A stretch of DNA of 64,000 nucleotides from Cronobacter universalis NCTC 9529. GTDB lineage: Bacteria; Pseudomonadota; Gammaproteobacteria; Enterobacterales; Enterobacteriaceae. Position 1 is the first letter of the stretch; the number at the start of each line of letters is the position of its first letter. The DNA is taken from NCBI RefSeq assembly GCF_001277175.1, contig NZ_CP012257.1, positions 1,364,001 through 1,428,000 of the forward strand, in the 5' to 3' direction. Under the pieces are notes generated by a model. The model saw only the letters and a program-made list of their open reading frames with translations, was not told the DNA's origin and did no database searches. Positions 1-10,281 of the stretch are shown here, one piece after another. The position numbers were made by a program, and so were the translations under genes.

Positions 1-305
1 TCGGCTTTGTTCAGACCCTGCAGGGCGCCGTAGTGACGCTCGTTCAGTTTCCAGGATTTTTCAACCGGCAGCCAGGCCTGATCCAGCCCGTCCAGGATGT
101 TCCACAGCGTATGGATGGCACGTTTCAGCACGGAGGTATAAGCAAAGTCAAAGCTATAGCCTTCGTCTTTCAGCAGCTTGCCCGCGGCTTTCGCTTCGCT
201 GACGCCTTTTTCAGACAGGTCAACGTCGTACCAACCGGTAAAGCGGTTTTCGTTGTTCCACTGGCTTTCGCCGTGACGAACCAGAACCAGCTTAGTAACA
301 GCCAT
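1..305 (-). CDS. gpmA: 2,3-bisphosphoglycerate-dependent phosphoglycerate mutase, C-terminus cut by window edge
   Basis: Glycolytic enzyme that interconverts 3- and 2-phosphoglycerate in the cytoplasm. The first 101 residues are visible. The N-terminus carries the RHGE motif (residues 10-13), whose histidine 11 is the phosphorylated residue in this family, followed by a stretch nearly identical to E. coli GpmA. The ATG at 305-303 is preceded by an AAGGAG ribosome binding site. The rest of the gene runs off the left end of the window. It sits just downstream of galM and on the same strand, as in E. coli, but has its own promoter with a Fur-box-like palindrome. Confidence 0.97.
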   Translation of the reverse strand, partial: MAVTKLVLVRHGESQWNNENRFTGWYDVDLSEKGVSEAKAAGKLLKDEGYSFDFAYTSVLKRAIHTLWNILDGLDQAWLPVEKSWKLNERHYGALQGLNKA

Positions 306-332
306 AGTATTACTCCTTCATAAGCCTGATTG

Positions 333-378
333 AATGATAACAGTTATCATTATATTGCCGTGTTGAAGTTAGCGGCAA
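333..378 (-). promoter_or_regulatory. gpmA promoter with Fur-box-like palindrome
   Basis: On the minus strand TTGCCG (378-373) and TATAAT (354-349) are separated by 18 bases. They end close upstream of the gpmA start. A perfect 9-1-9 inverted repeat, AATGATAAC-A-GTTATCATT (333-351), overlaps the -10 box and resembles the Fur box GATAATGATAATCATTATC. Iron control of E. coli gpmA by Fur is described, so iron repression is a reasonable inference here. Confidence 0.65.
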
Positions 379-481
379 CGTAAACCTTTAACATAGCGAA
401 AATAGCGGTGTAGTGTAAGGCACATGTGAATCGGCGGTGATGTTTTTGTCAGTAACTGGCGGTAATAACAGCAACATGGCG

Positions 482-508
482 AAAAAAAAGCCCTCTTTTA
501 AAGAGGGC
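482..508 (-). terminator. Rho-independent terminator after galM
   Basis: Stem GCCCTCTTT / AAAGAGGGC (490-508) is followed on the minus strand by eight T residues (489-482). It lies just beyond the galM stop and ends the galETKM transcript. Confidence 0.9.
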
Positions 509-514
509 TGAGAT

Positions 515-1555
515 TTACTGAGGAATAAAGTGATAGTGCGTGATGCTCTGGTATTCCTGATCCGGACGCAAAACGCAGTCCGGCTGCGGCCACTCCGGGT
601 GGTTGGGGCTGTCCGGCAGGAATTCACTCTCCAGCGCCAGCCCTTGCCAGGCGCTGTAAGTGCCCTGTTCGCGGGCGGGCGTGCCTTCCAGATAGTTGCC
701 TGAGTAGAACTGCAACGCCGGCGCGGTGGTGTAGACCGTCATTTTGAGCTTTTCATCGCTCGACCAGACGTGCGCCGCAGGCTGTTCCAGATCGCCTTTC
801 GCGTCCAGCAGCCAGGCGTGGTCATAGCCTTTTACGCGCTGCTGGCCTTCGTCTTTCAGGAAATCCTGCGCGATTTTTTTCGGCTCGCGGAAATCAAAAC
901 CGGTTCCCGCGACGTCCGCCAGACCCTCGCGCGGAATGCCCTGCTCGTCAACCGGCAGATAGCGCCCTGCGAAGAGTTGCAGGCGATGGCCGCGCACGTC
1001 GTTCTGCTCGCCGTCCAGGTTGAAATAGGCGTGATTCGTAAGGTTGACCGGACACAGTTTATCCACGCGGGCGCGATATTCAATGCTGATGCGGTTATCG
1101 TCGGTCAGGCGGAAATGCGCGGTGGCGCGCAGCTCGCCGGGATAACCCTGGTCGCCATCCTGCGAATCCAGCGTATAAAGCACTTCCTGCCCGTTCTGGC
1201 GCACAATGCGCCAGCGGCGTTTGTCGAACCCTTCCGGGCCGCCATGCAGCTGGTTTTCACCCTGGCTCGGCGTCAGGGAATATGTCTTGCCATCCAGCGT
1301 AAATCGCGACTGCGCGATGCGGTTGGCGTAACGGCCCACCGACGCGCCGAGAAACGCGGTCTGCTCAAGCCAGACTTCCGGGCTCGGACAGCCCAGCAGC
1401 GTTTCGCGCACGCTGGCGTCTTTCATCGGGACGCGGGCCGACAGCAGCGTCGCGCCCCAGTCCATCACGGTCACGACCATCCCTGCGGCGTTGCGCAGGG
1501 TGGAGATACGATACGGCTGGCCATCCGGGGCCAGTTGTGGCGTCTCTTTTAGCAC
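515..1555 (-). CDS. galM: Galactose mutarotase (aldose 1-epimerase)
   Basis: Interconverts alpha- and beta-D-galactose so that GalK receives the alpha anomer. Length 346 residues, the same as E. coli GalM. The family catalytic histidine lies in [12 protein letters not shown] (about residue 175) and the glutamate in [14 protein letters not shown] near the C-terminus. The chosen start is a GTG preceded by AAGGAG at 8 bases and aligns with the E. coli N-terminus. An upstream ATG would add nine residues lacking in the family. The gene overlaps the end of galK by 7 bases, which suggests translational coupling as the last gene of galETKM. Confidence 0.96.
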   Translation of the reverse strand: MLKETPQLAPDGQPYRISTLRNAAGMVVTVMDWGATLLSARVPMKDASVRETLLGCPSPEVWLEQTAFLGASVGRYANRIAQSRFTLDGKTYSLTPSQGENQLHGGPEGFDKRRWRIVRQNGQEVLYTLDSQDGDQGYPGELRATAHFRLTDDNRISIEYRARVDKLCPVNLTNHAYFNLDGEQNDVRGHRLQLFAGRYLPVDEQGIPREGLADVAGTGFDFREPKKIAQDFLKDEGQQRVKGYDHAWLLDAKGDLEQPAAHVWSSDEKLKMTVYTTAPALQFYSGNYLEGTPAREQGTYSAWQGLALESEFLPDSPNHPEWPQPDCVLRPDQEYQSITHYHFIPQ

Positions 1556-2697
1556 AGACCTGCTCCTTCTGAAGGTTTGCACACGTAAAACGTTTCTTTA
1601 ATACCGGTGCGCGCTTCGTACTGCGCCTCCACGGCAGCCTGCACTTCCGGCACGATAGCTTCCGGCACCAGCGCCACGACGCAGCCGCCGAAGCCGCCGC
1701 CCGTCATGCGCACGCCGCCCTGGTCACCGATTACCGATTTCACAATCTCCACCAGAGTATCGATCTGCGGAACGGTAATTTCAAAGTCGTCGCGCATCGA
1801 GGCGTGAGATTCCGCCATCAGTTTGCCCATCCGGCTCAGGTCGCCTTTCGCCAGCGCGTCAGCCGCTTCCACGGTGCGGGCGTTTTCAGTCAGGACATGG
1901 CGCACGCGTTTAGCCACAATCGGGTCAAGCTCATGCGCCACGGCGTTAAATTGATCCAGGCTCACGTCGCGCAGCGCTTTTTGCGTGAAGAAACGCGCGC
2001 CGGTTTCGCACTGCTCGCGGCGGGTGTTGTACTCGCTGCCGACCAGCGTGCGTTTAAAATTACTGTTGATAATAACGACCGCGACGCCCTGCGGCATCGG
2101 TACGGCTTTGGTGCCGAGGCTGCGGCAGTCGATAAGCAGCGCATGGTCTTTTTTGCCGAGCGCGGAGATCAACTGATCCATGATCCCGCAGTTGCAGCCG
2201 ACGAACTGGTTTTCCGCTTCCTGGCCGTTCAGAGCGATCTGCGCGCCGTCGAGCGAAAGGTGATAGAGGTGGCGGAACACGGTGCCGACCGCCACTTCCA
2301 GCGACGCGGAAGAGCTTAAGCCCGCGCCCTGCGGCACATTGCCGCTGATCACCAGATCGGCGCCGCCGAAGCCAGGGTCGCGCTGTTGCAGATGCTTCAC
2401 CACGCCGCGCACATAGTTCGACCACTGCTGGCTGTCGTGCGTCAGAATCGGCTCATCGAGAGAAAACTCATCGGTTTGGTTATCGTAATCGGCGGCAACC
2501 ACGCGCACGCGGCGGTCGTCACGCTTCGCGCAGCTGATCACCGTCTGGTAATCGATAGCGCAGGGCAGCACGAAACCGTCGTTATAGTCGGTGTGCTCGC
2601 CAATAAGGTTAACGCGGCCCGGCGCCTGAATATGGGTGGTGGCAGGGTAGCCGAATTTTTCGGCAAACAGGGCGTGTGTCTTTTCTTTCAGGCTCAT
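1549..2697 (-). CDS. galK: Galactokinase
   Basis: Phosphorylates alpha-D-galactose with ATP to galactose-1-phosphate, the first committed step of the Leloir pathway. Length 382 residues, typical of the family. GHMP-kinase landmarks are present: the galactokinase signature [16 protein letters not shown] near residue 28, the phosphate loop [14 protein letters not shown] near residue 125, and the C-terminal GGGFGG. The gene is third in galETKM, two bases after the galT stop, and is followed by the overlapping galM. Confidence 0.98.
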   Translation of the reverse strand: MSLKEKTHALFAEKFGYPATTHIQAPGRVNLIGEHTDYNDGFVLPCAIDYQTVISCAKRDDRRVRVVAADYDNQTDEFSLDEPILTHDSQQWSNYVRGVVKHLQQRDPGFGGADLVISGNVPQGAGLSSSASLEVAVGTVFRHLYHLSLDGAQIALNGQEAENQFVGCNCGIMDQLISALGKKDHALLIDCRSLGTKAVPMPQGVAVVIINSNFKRTLVGSEYNTRREQCETGARFFTQKALRDVSLDQFNAVAHELDPIVAKRVRHVLTENARTVEAADALAKGDLSRMGKLMAESHASMRDDFEITVPQIDTLVEIVKSVIGDQGGVRMTGGGFGGCVVALVPEAIVPEVQAAVEAQYEARTGIKETFYVCKPSEGAGLC

Positions 2698-2699
2698 TG

Positions 2700-3746
2700 T
2701 TATTCTCCGGATTCGCGAAAATGGACGTCGCTGACGGCGCGCAGGCGCTCTGCCGCCTGTTCGGCGGTTAAATCACGCTGGGTTTCCGCCAGCATTTCAT
2801 ACCCCACCATAAATTTACGTACCGTGGCGCTGCGCAGCAGCGGCGGGTAGAAGTGGGCGTGAAGCTGCCAGTGCGTGTTCTCTTCGCCATTGAACGGCGC
2901 GCCGTGCCAGCCCATCGAGTAGGGGAACGAGGTCTGGAACAGGTTGTCGTAGCGGCTGGTGAGTTTTTTCAGCGCCACCGCAAGGCAGCTGCGCTGCGCG
3001 TCAGTCAAATCGGTCATGCGCAGAATGTGCGTTTTCGGCAGCAGCAGCGTTTCAAACGGCCATGCCGCCCAGTACGGCACCACCGCCAGCCAGTGTTCGG
3101 TTTCCACCACGGTGCGGCTGCCGTCTGCGAGCTCACGCTGGGCGTAATCCACCAGCATCGGCGAGCCTTGCTGTTCGAAATACTCGCGCTGCAGCCTGTC
3201 TTCACGCTCGGCTTCATTCGGCAGGAAGCTGTTGGCCCAAATCTGACCGTGCGGATGCGGGTTAGAGCAGCCCATCGCCGCGCCTTTATTTTCAAACACC
3301 TGCACCCACGGGTAGGTTTTCCCCAGCTCAGCCGTTTGCGTCTGCCAGGTGTTCACCACTTCTTCGAGCGCGGGCAGCGTCAGCTCCGGCAGCGTTTTGC
3401 TGTGATCCGGCGAGAAGCAAATCACGCGGCTGGTGCCGCGGGCGCTCTCAAGACGCATCAGCGGATCGGCGCTTTGCGGCGCGTCCGGCGTATCGGTCAT
3501 CAGCGCGGCGAAATCGTTGGTAAACACATAGGTGCCGGTGTACTGCGGGTTTTTATCCCCGGTGACGCGGGTGTTGCCGGGGCAGAGAAAACAATCGGGA
3601 TCGTGCTGCGGCAGCGTCTGTTTCGCAGGCGTTTCCTGCGCCCCCTGCCAGGGGCGCTTGGCGCGATGCGGCGAAACCAGAATCCATTGTCCGGTCAGCG
3701 GGTTATAACGACGGTGCGGATGATCCACGGGGTTAAACTGTTCCAT
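2700..3746 (-). CDS. galT: Galactose-1-phosphate uridylyltransferase
   Basis: Transfers UMP from UDP-glucose to galactose-1-phosphate. Length 348 residues. The active-site motif [10 protein letters not shown] (about residues 161-170) contains the nucleophilic histidine of the HIT-like superfamily. An N-terminal CFLCPGN supplies the cysteines of a metal site. The gene follows galE by 10 bases and precedes galK by 2 bases, so the three are clearly one transcript. All key residues seen in E. coli GalT are present. Confidence 0.98.
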   Translation of the reverse strand: MEQFNPVDHPHRRYNPLTGQWILVSPHRAKRPWQGAQETPAKQTLPQHDPDCFLCPGNTRVTGDKNPQYTGTYVFTNDFAALMTDTPDAPQSADPLMRLESARGTSRVICFSPDHSKTLPELTLPALEEVVNTWQTQTAELGKTYPWVQVFENKGAAMGCSNPHPHGQIWANSFLPNEAEREDRLQREYFEQQGSPMLVDYAQRELADGSRTVVETEHWLAVVPYWAAWPFETLLLPKTHILRMTDLTDAQRSCLAVALKKLTSRYDNLFQTSFPYSMGWHGAPFNGEENTHWQLHAHFYPPLLRSATVRKFMVGYEMLAETQRDLTAEQAAERLRAVSDVHFRESGE

Positions 3747-3756
3747 CTGACTTCCT

Positions 3757-4773
3757 TTAATCGGGATAACCTTGGGGATGACGTGACTGCCAGCGCCAGG
3801 TGTCGTCCGCCATTTCCTGTAATGAACGCGTCACGCGCCAGTTCAGATCCTGGTCTGCTTTGGTGGCGTCCGCCCAGTACGCGGGCAGATCGCCGTCGCG
3901 GCGCGGCGCGAAGTGATAATTGATAGGCTTGCCGCAGGCTTTGCTGAACGCGTTCACGACATCCAGCACGCTGCTGCCGACGCCTGCGCCGAGGTTGTAG
4001 ATATGCACGCCCGGCTTATCGGCCAGTTGTTGCATCGCGGCAACGTGGCCGTCGGCGAGATCCATGACGTGGATATAGTCGCGCACGCCGGTGCCGTCTT
4101 TGGTCGGGTAATCGTTACCGAAAACCGCCAGCGACTCACGACGGCCTACCGCCACCTGCGCGATATACGGCATCAGGTTGTTCGGGATGCCCTGCGGATC
4201 TTCGCCCATATCGCCCGACGGATGCGCGCCGACCGGGTTGAAATAACGCAGCAGCGCGATGCTCCACTCCGGGCAGGCTTTTTGCAGGTCGGTCAGGATC
4301 TGCTCGACCATCAGCTTGCTTTTGCCATACGGGCTTTGCGGCGTGCCGGTCGGGAAGCTTTCGACGTAAGGGATTTTCGGCTGGTCGCCGTAGACGGTCG
4401 CGGAGGAGCTGAAAATAAAATTGGTGACGCCCGCGGCGCGCATGGCGGAGATCAGGCGCAGCGTACCGTTGACGTTATTGTCGTAATACTCCAGCGGTTT
4501 CGCGACGGATTCGCCGACCGCTTTCAGACCGGCGAAATGGATCACCGTATCGATAGAATAGTCGTGGAAAATCTCGCGCAGCAGCGCTTCATCGCGGATA
4601 TCGCCATCGATAAACGTCGCGGCCTTGCCGCCCAGACGCTCAATCACCGGCAGCACGCTGCGCTTGCTATTGCAGAGGTTATCAAGGATGACCACATCAT
4701 GATTGTTTTGCAGCAGCTGCACACAGGTATGACTTCCGATGTAACCGCTACCACCCGTTACCAGAACTCGCAT
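3757..4773 (-). CDS. galE: UDP-glucose 4-epimerase
   Basis: Interconverts UDP-galactose and UDP-glucose, closing the Leloir pathway and supplying UDP-galactose for surface polysaccharides. Length 338 residues, the same as E. coli. The NAD-binding GGSGYIG lies at the N-terminus and the short-chain dehydrogenase YGKSK (about residues 149-153) is intact. The start is the ATG giving [10 protein letters not shown]. An in-frame upstream ATG would add 14 residues with no family support and overlap the promoter. First gene of galETKM; it carries the internal GalR operator in its 5' coding sequence. Confidence 0.98.
   Translation of the reverse strand: MRVLVTGGSGYIGSHTCVQLLQNNHDVVILDNLCNSKRSVLPVIERLGGKAATFIDGDIRDEALLREIFHDYSIDTVIHFAGLKAVGESVAKPLEYYDNNVNGTLRLISAMRAAGVTNFIFSSSATVYGDQPKIPYVESFPTGTPQSPYGKSKLMVEQILTDLQKACPEWSIALLRYFNPVGAHPSGDMGEDPQGIPNNLMPYIAQVAVGRRESLAVFGNDYPTKDGTGVRDYIHVMDLADGHVAAMQQLADKPGVHIYNLGAGVGSSVLDVVNAFSKACGKPINYHFAPRRDGDLPAYWADATKADQDLNWRVTRSLQEMADDTWRWQSRHPQGYPD
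4739..4754 (-). promoter_or_regulatory. Internal GalR/GalS operator (galO-I) inside galE
   Basis: The minus strand reads GTGGTAGCGGTTACAT within the first codons of galE. As I recall it, this equals the E. coli internal gal operator. Together with the external operator it would allow GalR-HU looping over the promoters. Confidence 0.85.
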
Positions 4774-4803
4774 ATTTGGCTCCATTACGCTTATGGTATG
4801 TAT

Positions 4804-4867
4804 TAACCATAGCATAACAGAGAGCCAAAAAGTGTGACATGGGATAAATTAGTGGAATCGTTTACAC
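4804..4867 (-). promoter_or_regulatory. galETKM promoters P1/P2, CRP site and external GalR operator
   Basis: Overlapping -10 elements TATGGTTA (4811-4804) and TATGCTA (4816-4810) match the E. coli P1 and P2 arrangement. A CRP-like site at 4830-4851 has a perfect TGTGA half-site. The plus strand GTGGAATCGTTTACAC (4852-4867) fits the GalR/GalS consensus GTGNAANCGNTTNCAC at every fixed position. The whole block aligns with the E. coli gal regulatory region. Expected behaviour is galactose induction with cAMP-CRP activating P1. Confidence 0.9.
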
Positions 4868-5000
4868 AGGTTTTCACTCAGTGGGCTGACAACGCTAAGC
4901 CATTGTAAAACAAAACGCGACGCGCGCATTTGCAGCTAATCTGAAAGTGAAAGCGGGAGGCGGGCAGGGAAACGCCCGGCCCGCGTCAAAACGCTGTGCG

Positions 5001-6473
5001 TTAACGCAGCGTATCGAACTGATAACGGTAGCTGTCGCCGTCAGGAATGAAGGTTAAACGGTGGGTCATGCACTGCGGCGCGTCTTCGGCGTGGTGCGAG
5101 ACAAACAGCAACTGCGTTTCGCCCTCGCTAATCAGCACATCCACAAAACGGCGCACCAGCTGGCGGTTCAGCGGGTCGAGCCCCTGCAACGGCTCATCAA
5201 GGATCAGCAGCGTCGGGTGTTTCACCAGCGCGCGCACTATCAGCGCCAGCCGCTGCTGACCCCAGGAGAGGCTGTGAAACGGCGCGTCGGCGGTGGCGTC
5301 GTTCATGCCGAGAATATCGAGCCATTCGCGCGTCAGCTGCTGCTGGCGGTCCGAGACGGCCTGATAAATGCCGATGGAATCGAAATAACCGGAAAGGATC
5401 ACGCTGCGCACCGAGGCGCTGACGCGGTAATCGAGATGCAAACTGCTGCTGACATAGCCGATATGCTTTTTGATATCCCAGATGGTTTCGCCGCTGCCGC
5501 GGCGACGTCCGAAGAGCGTCAGGTCATTGCTGTAGCCCTGCGGATGGTCGCCCGTCACGAGGCTTAACAGCGTCGATTTCCCCGCGCCGTTGGGGCCGAC
5601 GATTTGCCAGTGTTCGCCGGGGCGCACCGTCCAGCTCAGATCGTTCAGAATCGGGCGGTCGTTATACGAGACCACCCCGTTTCGCAGCACAATGCGCGGT
5701 TCGGCGGCACTCAGCGAGTGGCGCGCCGCGGGCTCGTCCGCTTCCGGCAGTCGTACGCCCGACAGCTTCTCGCTGTGGGCCAGCTGCGCCACCAGGGCCT
5801 GGTTCAGTAGTGTGGCTTTATCGCCTGTCTCCACCAGCGTGCAGTCCGCCACCACGCCCGCGTGCTGCACAAAATCGGGGATCTCATCAAAGCGGTTCAG
5901 GATCAGCACCAGCGTCAGGCCCTGCGCGCTCAGCTCGCCAAGCAGCCGCGCGAGCTGTTCGCGTGAGGCGACATCGAGGCCGTCGAACGGCTCGTCGAGG
6001 ATCAGTAAATCGGGCTGCGACATCAGCGCCTGGCAGAGCAGCGTTTTGCGGGTTTCGCCGGTGGAGAGATATTTAAAGCGCCGCGCCAGCAGCGCATCGA
6101 TGCCGAATCGCGCCGCCAGCGCCGCGCAACGCGCCGGATCGTGCACCTCATCCTGAATAATCTGCGCGGTGGTGCGCCCGGTGTCGTCTTCGTCCGGGCT
6201 CAGCATATCGGTGTTATTGCGCTGCCACTCGGCGCTGACCAGTTTTTGCAGTTGTTCAAACGAGAGCAGGGCGATGCGGGAAAACTGGCATACGCAATCG
6301 CCTTTCTCTGTCGTGAGCTCGCCCGCCAGCGCCCGCGCGAGTGACGATTTGCCGCTGCCGTTAGCGCCGACAAACGCCCAGCTCTCGCCCGCGTGGATAA
6401 TCAGGTCCTCAATATGAAGCGCGCGCGTATCGCCAATGCGAAACGTGCCTTGCATAATTTGCAACGTTGTCAT
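5001..6473 (-). CDS. modF: ModF, duplicated ABC ATPase of the molybdate locus
   Basis: Cytoplasmic protein of two fused ABC ATPase domains, encoded with modE and thought to act in molybdate metabolism; its exact role is unsettled. Walker A motifs are GANGSGKSS (about residue 36) and GPNGAGKST (about residue 290). The signature regions read LSTGE and LSWGQ, and each half has an LLILDEP Walker B. Length 490 residues, as in E. coli. The start is the ATG giving MTTLQIMQGTF; an earlier ATG adds eight unsupported residues. It lies 71 bases downstream of modE on the same strand, in a modEF operon. Confidence 0.95.
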   Translation of the reverse strand: MTTLQIMQGTFRIGDTRALHIEDLIIHAGESWAFVGANGSGKSSLARALAGELTTEKGDCVCQFSRIALLSFEQLQKLVSAEWQRNNTDMLSPDEDDTGRTTAQIIQDEVHDPARCAALAARFGIDALLARRFKYLSTGETRKTLLCQALMSQPDLLILDEPFDGLDVASREQLARLLGELSAQGLTLVLILNRFDEIPDFVQHAGVVADCTLVETGDKATLLNQALVAQLAHSEKLSGVRLPEADEPAARHSLSAAEPRIVLRNGVVSYNDRPILNDLSWTVRPGEHWQIVGPNGAGKSTLLSLVTGDHPQGYSNDLTLFGRRRGSGETIWDIKKHIGYVSSSLHLDYRVSASVRSVILSGYFDSIGIYQAVSDRQQQLTREWLDILGMNDATADAPFHSLSWGQQRLALIVRALVKHPTLLILDEPLQGLDPLNRQLVRRFVDVLISEGETQLLFVSHHAEDAPQCMTHRLTFIPDGDSYRYQFDTLR

Positions 6474-6544
6474 CCCGTATCCCATTTTTTGCAGCATAAA
6501 ACCACAGGGATACGTTTTTCACGGCGCGATGTCAACGGCTGCGG

Positions 6545-7336
6545 TTAACAGAGGGTGGCGACGATCACGCTGTCGGCGTTAAACCAGGCGGTCACCGTCA
6601 GGCCTTCCTGCGGGTTTAACGCCTGCGCGGCTTCCGGTGTTAGCGTGGCGCAGAGCGTCTGGCCGTCATGCAGGGTCAGGATAATTTCGCAGTGTTGTGG
6701 GGTGCGGGCGATATGACTGATGGTGCCGGCGAGCTGGTTATCGGCGTGAGCGGCCTCCTGCGGATCGCGGGTCAGATGCACCCACGGCGCTTTAACGAGC
6801 GCCAGCACCTCTTTGCCCGGCGAAAGCGCCAGCCGCTCAGCGCTCTGCGTGGTGACCGCGGCGTTGATTCGCGTGCCGCTCCCGGCGAGCGCAATTTCGA
6901 TAGTCTCCTGAACCGGGCAGGCGTCGCGGCTGATCACTTCGCCGAACCACTGGTTACGGGCGCTGGTTTGCAGCGAGAAGCGGGCGATGGCGGCCAGCAG
7001 GCTGTCCAGCGGCAGCGCGTCGTCAGAAAGCGCGTTAAACGCCTTTTGCTGTATTTGGCCCAGCAGATCGTAGAGCGCGATAAGCCGCTCGCCGTAAGGC
7101 GTCACCTGCGCGCCGCCGCCCCCTTTGCCGCCGGTGGCGCGCTCCACCAGCAGTTTATCGCCAAGCTGGTTCATCTCGTTGATGGCGTCCCACGCGCTTT
7201 TATAGCTGATGCCCGCGAGTTTCGCGCCCTGACTGATGGAGCCCGTGAGCGCCACCTGTTTCAGCAGATTGATGCGCCGCGGGTCGGCAAAAATTTTGTC
7301 GTGCAGTTTAAGCGTAAGGAGAATATCGGCCTGCAT
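6545..7336 (-). CDS. modE: Molybdate-responsive transcriptional regulator
   Basis: Dimeric DNA-binding protein that senses molybdate, represses modABC and activates molybdoenzyme and cofactor genes. Length 263 residues against 262 in E. coli. The N-terminal winged helix-turn-helix includes [20 protein letters not shown] (about residues 33-52) and the [11 protein letters not shown] wing. Two C-terminal molybdate-binding (Mop/TOBE) repeats begin near SARNQWFG and [11 protein letters not shown]. It is transcribed away from acrZ and modABC. Candidate ModE boxes occur upstream of both modA and moaA in this window. Confidence 0.97.
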   Translation of the reverse strand: MQADILLTLKLHDKIFADPRRINLLKQVALTGSISQGAKLAGISYKSAWDAINEMNQLGDKLLVERATGGKGGGGAQVTPYGERLIALYDLLGQIQQKAFNALSDDALPLDSLLAAIARFSLQTSARNQWFGEVISRDACPVQETIEIALAGSGTRINAAVTTQSAERLALSPGKEVLALVKAPWVHLTRDPQEAAHADNQLAGTISHIARTPQHCEIILTLHDGQTLCATLTPEAAQALNPQEGLTVTAWFNADSVIVATLC

Positions 7337-7464
7337 GGTGGCCTCCAGCCGGGCAAAAGACTATTGTGAAGGAAAGCGGCGGCTCGGCGCAAATGGCACA
7401 AAAGGGCAGGATGTTTCGTGCGGATGCCGCTAGAATGACGGTTTACTGTTTTCAGGAGGCAACC

Positions 7465-7614
7465 ATGTTCGAGTTGTTGAAAAGTCTGGCATTTGCCGTG
7501 ATTATGGTGCCGGTGGTGATGGCCGTGATCCTGGGGTTAATCTGGGGCCTCGGTGAAGTGTTCAATATCTTCTCCGGCGTCGGTCACAAAGACCAGTCTA
7601 AACAGCACCGCTGA
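7465..7614 (+). CDS. acrZ: AcrZ, small membrane partner of the AcrAB-TolC pump
   Basis: A 49-residue inner-membrane protein that binds AcrB and alters export of some drugs in E. coli. One long hydrophobic helix covers about residues 8-28. The C-terminal [15 protein letters not shown] matches E. coli AcrZ closely. The ATG is preceded by CAGGAGG. It sits alone between modE and modA and ends in its own terminator. Too small to be certain from composition, but the sequence match and conserved location make the call strong. Confidence 0.95.
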   Translation: MFELLKSLAFAVIMVPVVMAVILGLIWGLGEVFNIFSGVGHKDQSKQHR

Positions 7615-7623
7615 TTCCCCCCG

Positions 7624-7647
7624 CGCCCGGCTTTGCCGGGCGTTTTC
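7624..7647 (+). terminator. Rho-independent terminator after acrZ
   Basis: GC-rich stem CGCCCGG / CCGGGCG (7624-7642) with a four- to five-base loop, followed by TTTTCCTC. It lies 10 bases after the acrZ stop. Confidence 0.8.
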
Positions 7648-7714
7648 CTCTCTGCGCCCTCAAGCCGCCGCTTTTTTTGCCGATAGATAATTGCTGGGAA
7701 AACCCTGCCCGCAG

Positions 7715-7738
7715 CGTTATATTATTTCTTATATAACG
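7715..7738 (+). promoter_or_regulatory. ModE operator upstream of modABC
   Basis: Perfect inverted repeat CGTTATAT - 8 bases - ATATAACG, 19 bases upstream of the modA start. It has the arm sequence and 8-8-8 spacing of the E. coli modA operator. Molybdate-bound ModE should block the promoter here. Confidence 0.9.
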
Positions 7739-7757
7739 AAACGGTAAGGAGCAGGTC

Positions 7758-8534
7758 ATGGCAACATTATGGGTAAAACTGGCGCTCGGCGTCACCTTAA
7801 GCGCGGGCGCGGTCGGCGCTTCTCTGGCGCAGGACAACACGGTCACCGTGTTCGCCGCCGCGTCGCTGACCAACGCGATGCAGGATATCGCCAAAGACTA
7901 TGCCAAAGGGCATGAGGTGAAAGTGGTCTCGTCGTTCGCGTCCTCTTCCACGCTCGCGCGCCAGATAGAAGCCGGGGCGCCGGCGGATATTTTTATCTCC
8001 GCCGATCAGAAGTGGATGGATTACGCCGCCGATAAAAAAGCGATTGACGCGCCGAGCCGTAAAACGCTCCTCGGCAATAGTCTTGTGGTGGTGGCGCCGG
8101 CGAAAAGCGCGCAGGGCGATATCGTGATTAACCGCAGCACCGACTGGAAAAGCCTGCTGAAAGGCGGCCGTCTGGCGGTGGGCGATCCGGCGCATGTCCC
8201 GGCCGGGATTTACGCGAAAGAGGCATTGCAAAAACTCGGCGCGTGGGAGACGCTCTCCGCTCAGCTCGCGCCTGCGGAAGATGTCCGCGGCGCGCTGGCG
8301 CTGGTGGAGCGCGGCGAAGCCCCGCTGGGCATCGTCTATGGTTCTGACGCCGTGGCGAGTCACGGCGTGAAAGTGGTTGGCACCTTCCCGGAGGATTCCC
8401 ATCAGAAAGTGGAATATCCGCTGGCGATCATCGACGGGCATAACAACCCGACGGTCAGCGCGTTTTACCGCTATCTGCAGGGCCCGGAAGCTGCCGCAGT
8501 GTTTAAACGATACGGATTTACAACCAGCCAATGA
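7758..8534 (+). CDS. modA: Molybdate ABC transporter periplasmic binding protein
   Basis: Captures molybdate or tungstate in the periplasm and delivers it to ModBC. Length 258 residues. A signal peptide of about 25 residues ends in SLAQ before DNTVTVFAAASLTNAM. The oxyanion-binding stretches AASL, SSFASSSTLARQIEAGAPAD and the later AEDVRGALALVERGE are family landmarks. The gene starts 19 bases after the ModE operator and overlaps modB by four bases, so the transporter is one operon. Confidence 0.97.
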   Translation: MATLWVKLALGVTLSAGAVGASLAQDNTVTVFAAASLTNAMQDIAKDYAKGHEVKVVSSFASSSTLARQIEAGAPADIFISADQKWMDYAADKKAIDAPSRKTLLGNSLVVVAPAKSAQGDIVINRSTDWKSLLKGGRLAVGDPAHVPAGIYAKEALQKLGAWETLSAQLAPAEDVRGALALVERGEAPLGIVYGSDAVASHGVKVVGTFPEDSHQKVEYPLAIIDGHNNPTVSAFYRYLQGPEAAAVFKRYGFTTSQ

Positions 8535-9223
8535 TGTTGACGGAACCCGAATGGCAGGCGGTACTGCTTAGCCTGAAAGTCTCTACACTTGCGGTACTTA
8601 TCAGTTTGCCCTTCGGGGTGCTTCTCGCCTGGGTGCTGGTGCGCTGCACTTTCCCGGGCAAAACGCTGCTGGATGGCGTGATTCATCTGCCGCTGGTGCT
8701 GCCGCCGGTGGTGGTCGGCTATCTGCTGCTGGTGGTGTTTGGCCGCCGCGGTCTGATAGGCGAATGGCTTTACGATCTCTTCGGCATCACGCTCGCCTTT
8801 AGCTGGCGCGGGGCGGTGCTCGCCTCGGCGGTGATGGCGTTCCCGCTGATGGTGCGCGCCATTCGCCTGGCGCTGGAGGCGGTCGATATCCGTCTTGAGG
8901 CGGCGGCCCGTACGCTCGGCGCCGGGCGCTGGCGCGTCTTTTTCACCATCACGCTGCCGTTGACGCTGCCGGGCATTATCGTCGGCACCGTGCTGGCCTT
9001 TGCCCGCTCGCTTGGCGAGTTCGGCGCGACCATTACCTTTGTTTCCAATATTCCGGGCGAAACCCGCACATTGCCGTCGGCGATGTATACGCTCATTCAG
9101 ACGCCGGGCGGCGAAAGCGCCGCCGCGCGCCTGTGCGTGATCGCCATTGCGCTGGCGCTCTGCTCGCTGATGTTTTCTGAATGGCTGGCGCGCCAGAGCC
9201 GCCGCCGTCTGGGAGCGTCCTGA
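8531..9223 (+). CDS. modB: Molybdate ABC transporter permease
   Basis: Inner-membrane channel subunit with about five membrane segments. Length 230 residues. The cytoplasmic EAA coupling loop [20 protein letters not shown] (about residues 121-140) contacts ModC. ATG overlaps the modA stop (ATGA). A second ATG follows at once, but the first aligns with the E. coli start. Its stop overlaps the modC start by one base, so modB and modC are translationally coupled. Confidence 0.97.
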   Translation: MMLTEPEWQAVLLSLKVSTLAVLISLPFGVLLAWVLVRCTFPGKTLLDGVIHLPLVLPPVVVGYLLLVVFGRRGLIGEWLYDLFGITLAFSWRGAVLASAVMAFPLMVRAIRLALEAVDIRLEAAARTLGAGRWRVFFTITLPLTLPGIIVGTVLAFARSLGEFGATITFVSNIPGETRTLPSAMYTLIQTPGGESAAARLCVIAIALALCSLMFSEWLARQSRRRLGAS

Positions 9224-10281
9224 TGCTGGAGCTGAATTTCACCCAGGTGCTCGGCAAGCATCGCCTGACGGTTAACGAAACCCTGCCGGGGAGCGGCATT
9301 ACCGCCGTGTTTGGCGTGTCGGGCGCGGGCAAAACGTCCCTGATTAACGCCATTAGCGGGCTGACCCGCCCGCAGCACGGACGCATTGTGTTAAACGATC
9401 GCGTGCTGAGCGACACCGAAACCGACACCTTTCTGCCGCCGGAAAAACGCCGCGTCGGCTATGTCTTTCAGGATGCGCGCCTCTTTCCGCATTATAAAGT
9501 GCGCGGCAACCTGAAATATGGCATGGCGAAAGAGATGGCGTCGCAGTTCGACAAACTGGTGACGCTGCTCGGCATCGAGCCGCTGCTCGACCGTTTGCCG
9601 GGCACGCTCTCGGGCGGTGAAAAACAGCGCGTGGCGATTGGCCGCGCGCTGCTGACGGCGCCCGAGCTGCTGCTGCTTGACGAACCGCTCGCCTCGCTCG
9701 ACGTGCCGCGCAAGCGCGAACTGCTGCCGTACCTGCAACGGCTGGCGCGCGAAATCAATATCCCGATGCTCTACGTCAGCCATTCGCTGGAGGAGATCCT
9801 GCATCTGGCTGATAAAGTGCTGGTGCTGGAGCAGGGCGAGGTGAAAGCGTTCGGCAGCCTGGAGGATATCTGGGGCAGCAGCGTGATGTACCCGTGGCTG
9901 CCGCCCGAGCAGCAGAGCAGCGTGCTGAAAGTCACGGTGCTTGAGCACCACCCGCATTACGCGATGACGGCGCTGGCGCTGGGCGATCAGCACCTGTGGG
10001 TTAATCGTATCGAAAAGCCGCTTCAGACGGCGCTGCGCATTCGCATTCAGGCGTCTGACGTGTCGCTGGTGCTACAGCCGCCGCTGCAAAGCAGCATCCG
10101 CAATATTCTGCGCGCCCGTGTGGCGCAGTGTTACGACGACAACGGGCAGGTGGAAGTGCAACTGGAGGTGGGCTCGCGCACCCTTTGGGCGCGCATCAGC
10201 CCCTGGGCGCGCGACGAGCTGGCCATCAAGCCCGGCCTGTGGCTCTACGCCCAGATAAAAAGCGTGTCGATAACGACTTAA
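9223..10281 (+). CDS. modC: Molybdate ABC transporter ATPase
   Basis: Powers molybdate import with ATP. Length 352 residues, as in E. coli. Walker [10 protein letters not shown] (about residues 31-39), signature [15 protein letters not shown], Walker [13 protein letters not shown] and the switch histidine in YVSHSLEE are all present. The last 70 residues form the Mop/TOBE-type regulatory domain. The start is the ATG of TGATG shared with the modB stop. An in-frame ATG 42 bases upstream lies inside modB and is not supported. It converges on ybhA with a four-base overlap. Confidence 0.97.
   Translation: MLELNFTQVLGKHRLTVNETLPGSGITAVFGVSGAGKTSLINAISGLTRPQHGRIVLNDRVLSDTETDTFLPPEKRRVGYVFQDARLFPHYKVRGNLKYGMAKEMASQFDKLVTLLGIEPLLDRLPGTLSGGEKQRVAIGRALLTAPELLLLDEPLASLDVPRKRELLPYLQRLAREINIPMLYVSHSLEEILHLADKVLVLEQGEVKAFGSLEDIWGSSVMYPWLPPEQQSSVLKVTVLEHHPHYAMTALALGDQHLWVNRIEKPLQTALRIRIQASDVSLVLQPPLQSSIRNILRARVAQCYDDNGQVEVQLEVGSRTLWARISPWARDELAIKPGLWLYAQIKSVSITT

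Noticed and set aside
2853..3923. Long open frame antisense to galT
   Set aside because: High-GC genes keep antisense frames open by codon bias; it has Arg/His/Gln-rich composition with no known fold and no ribosome site.
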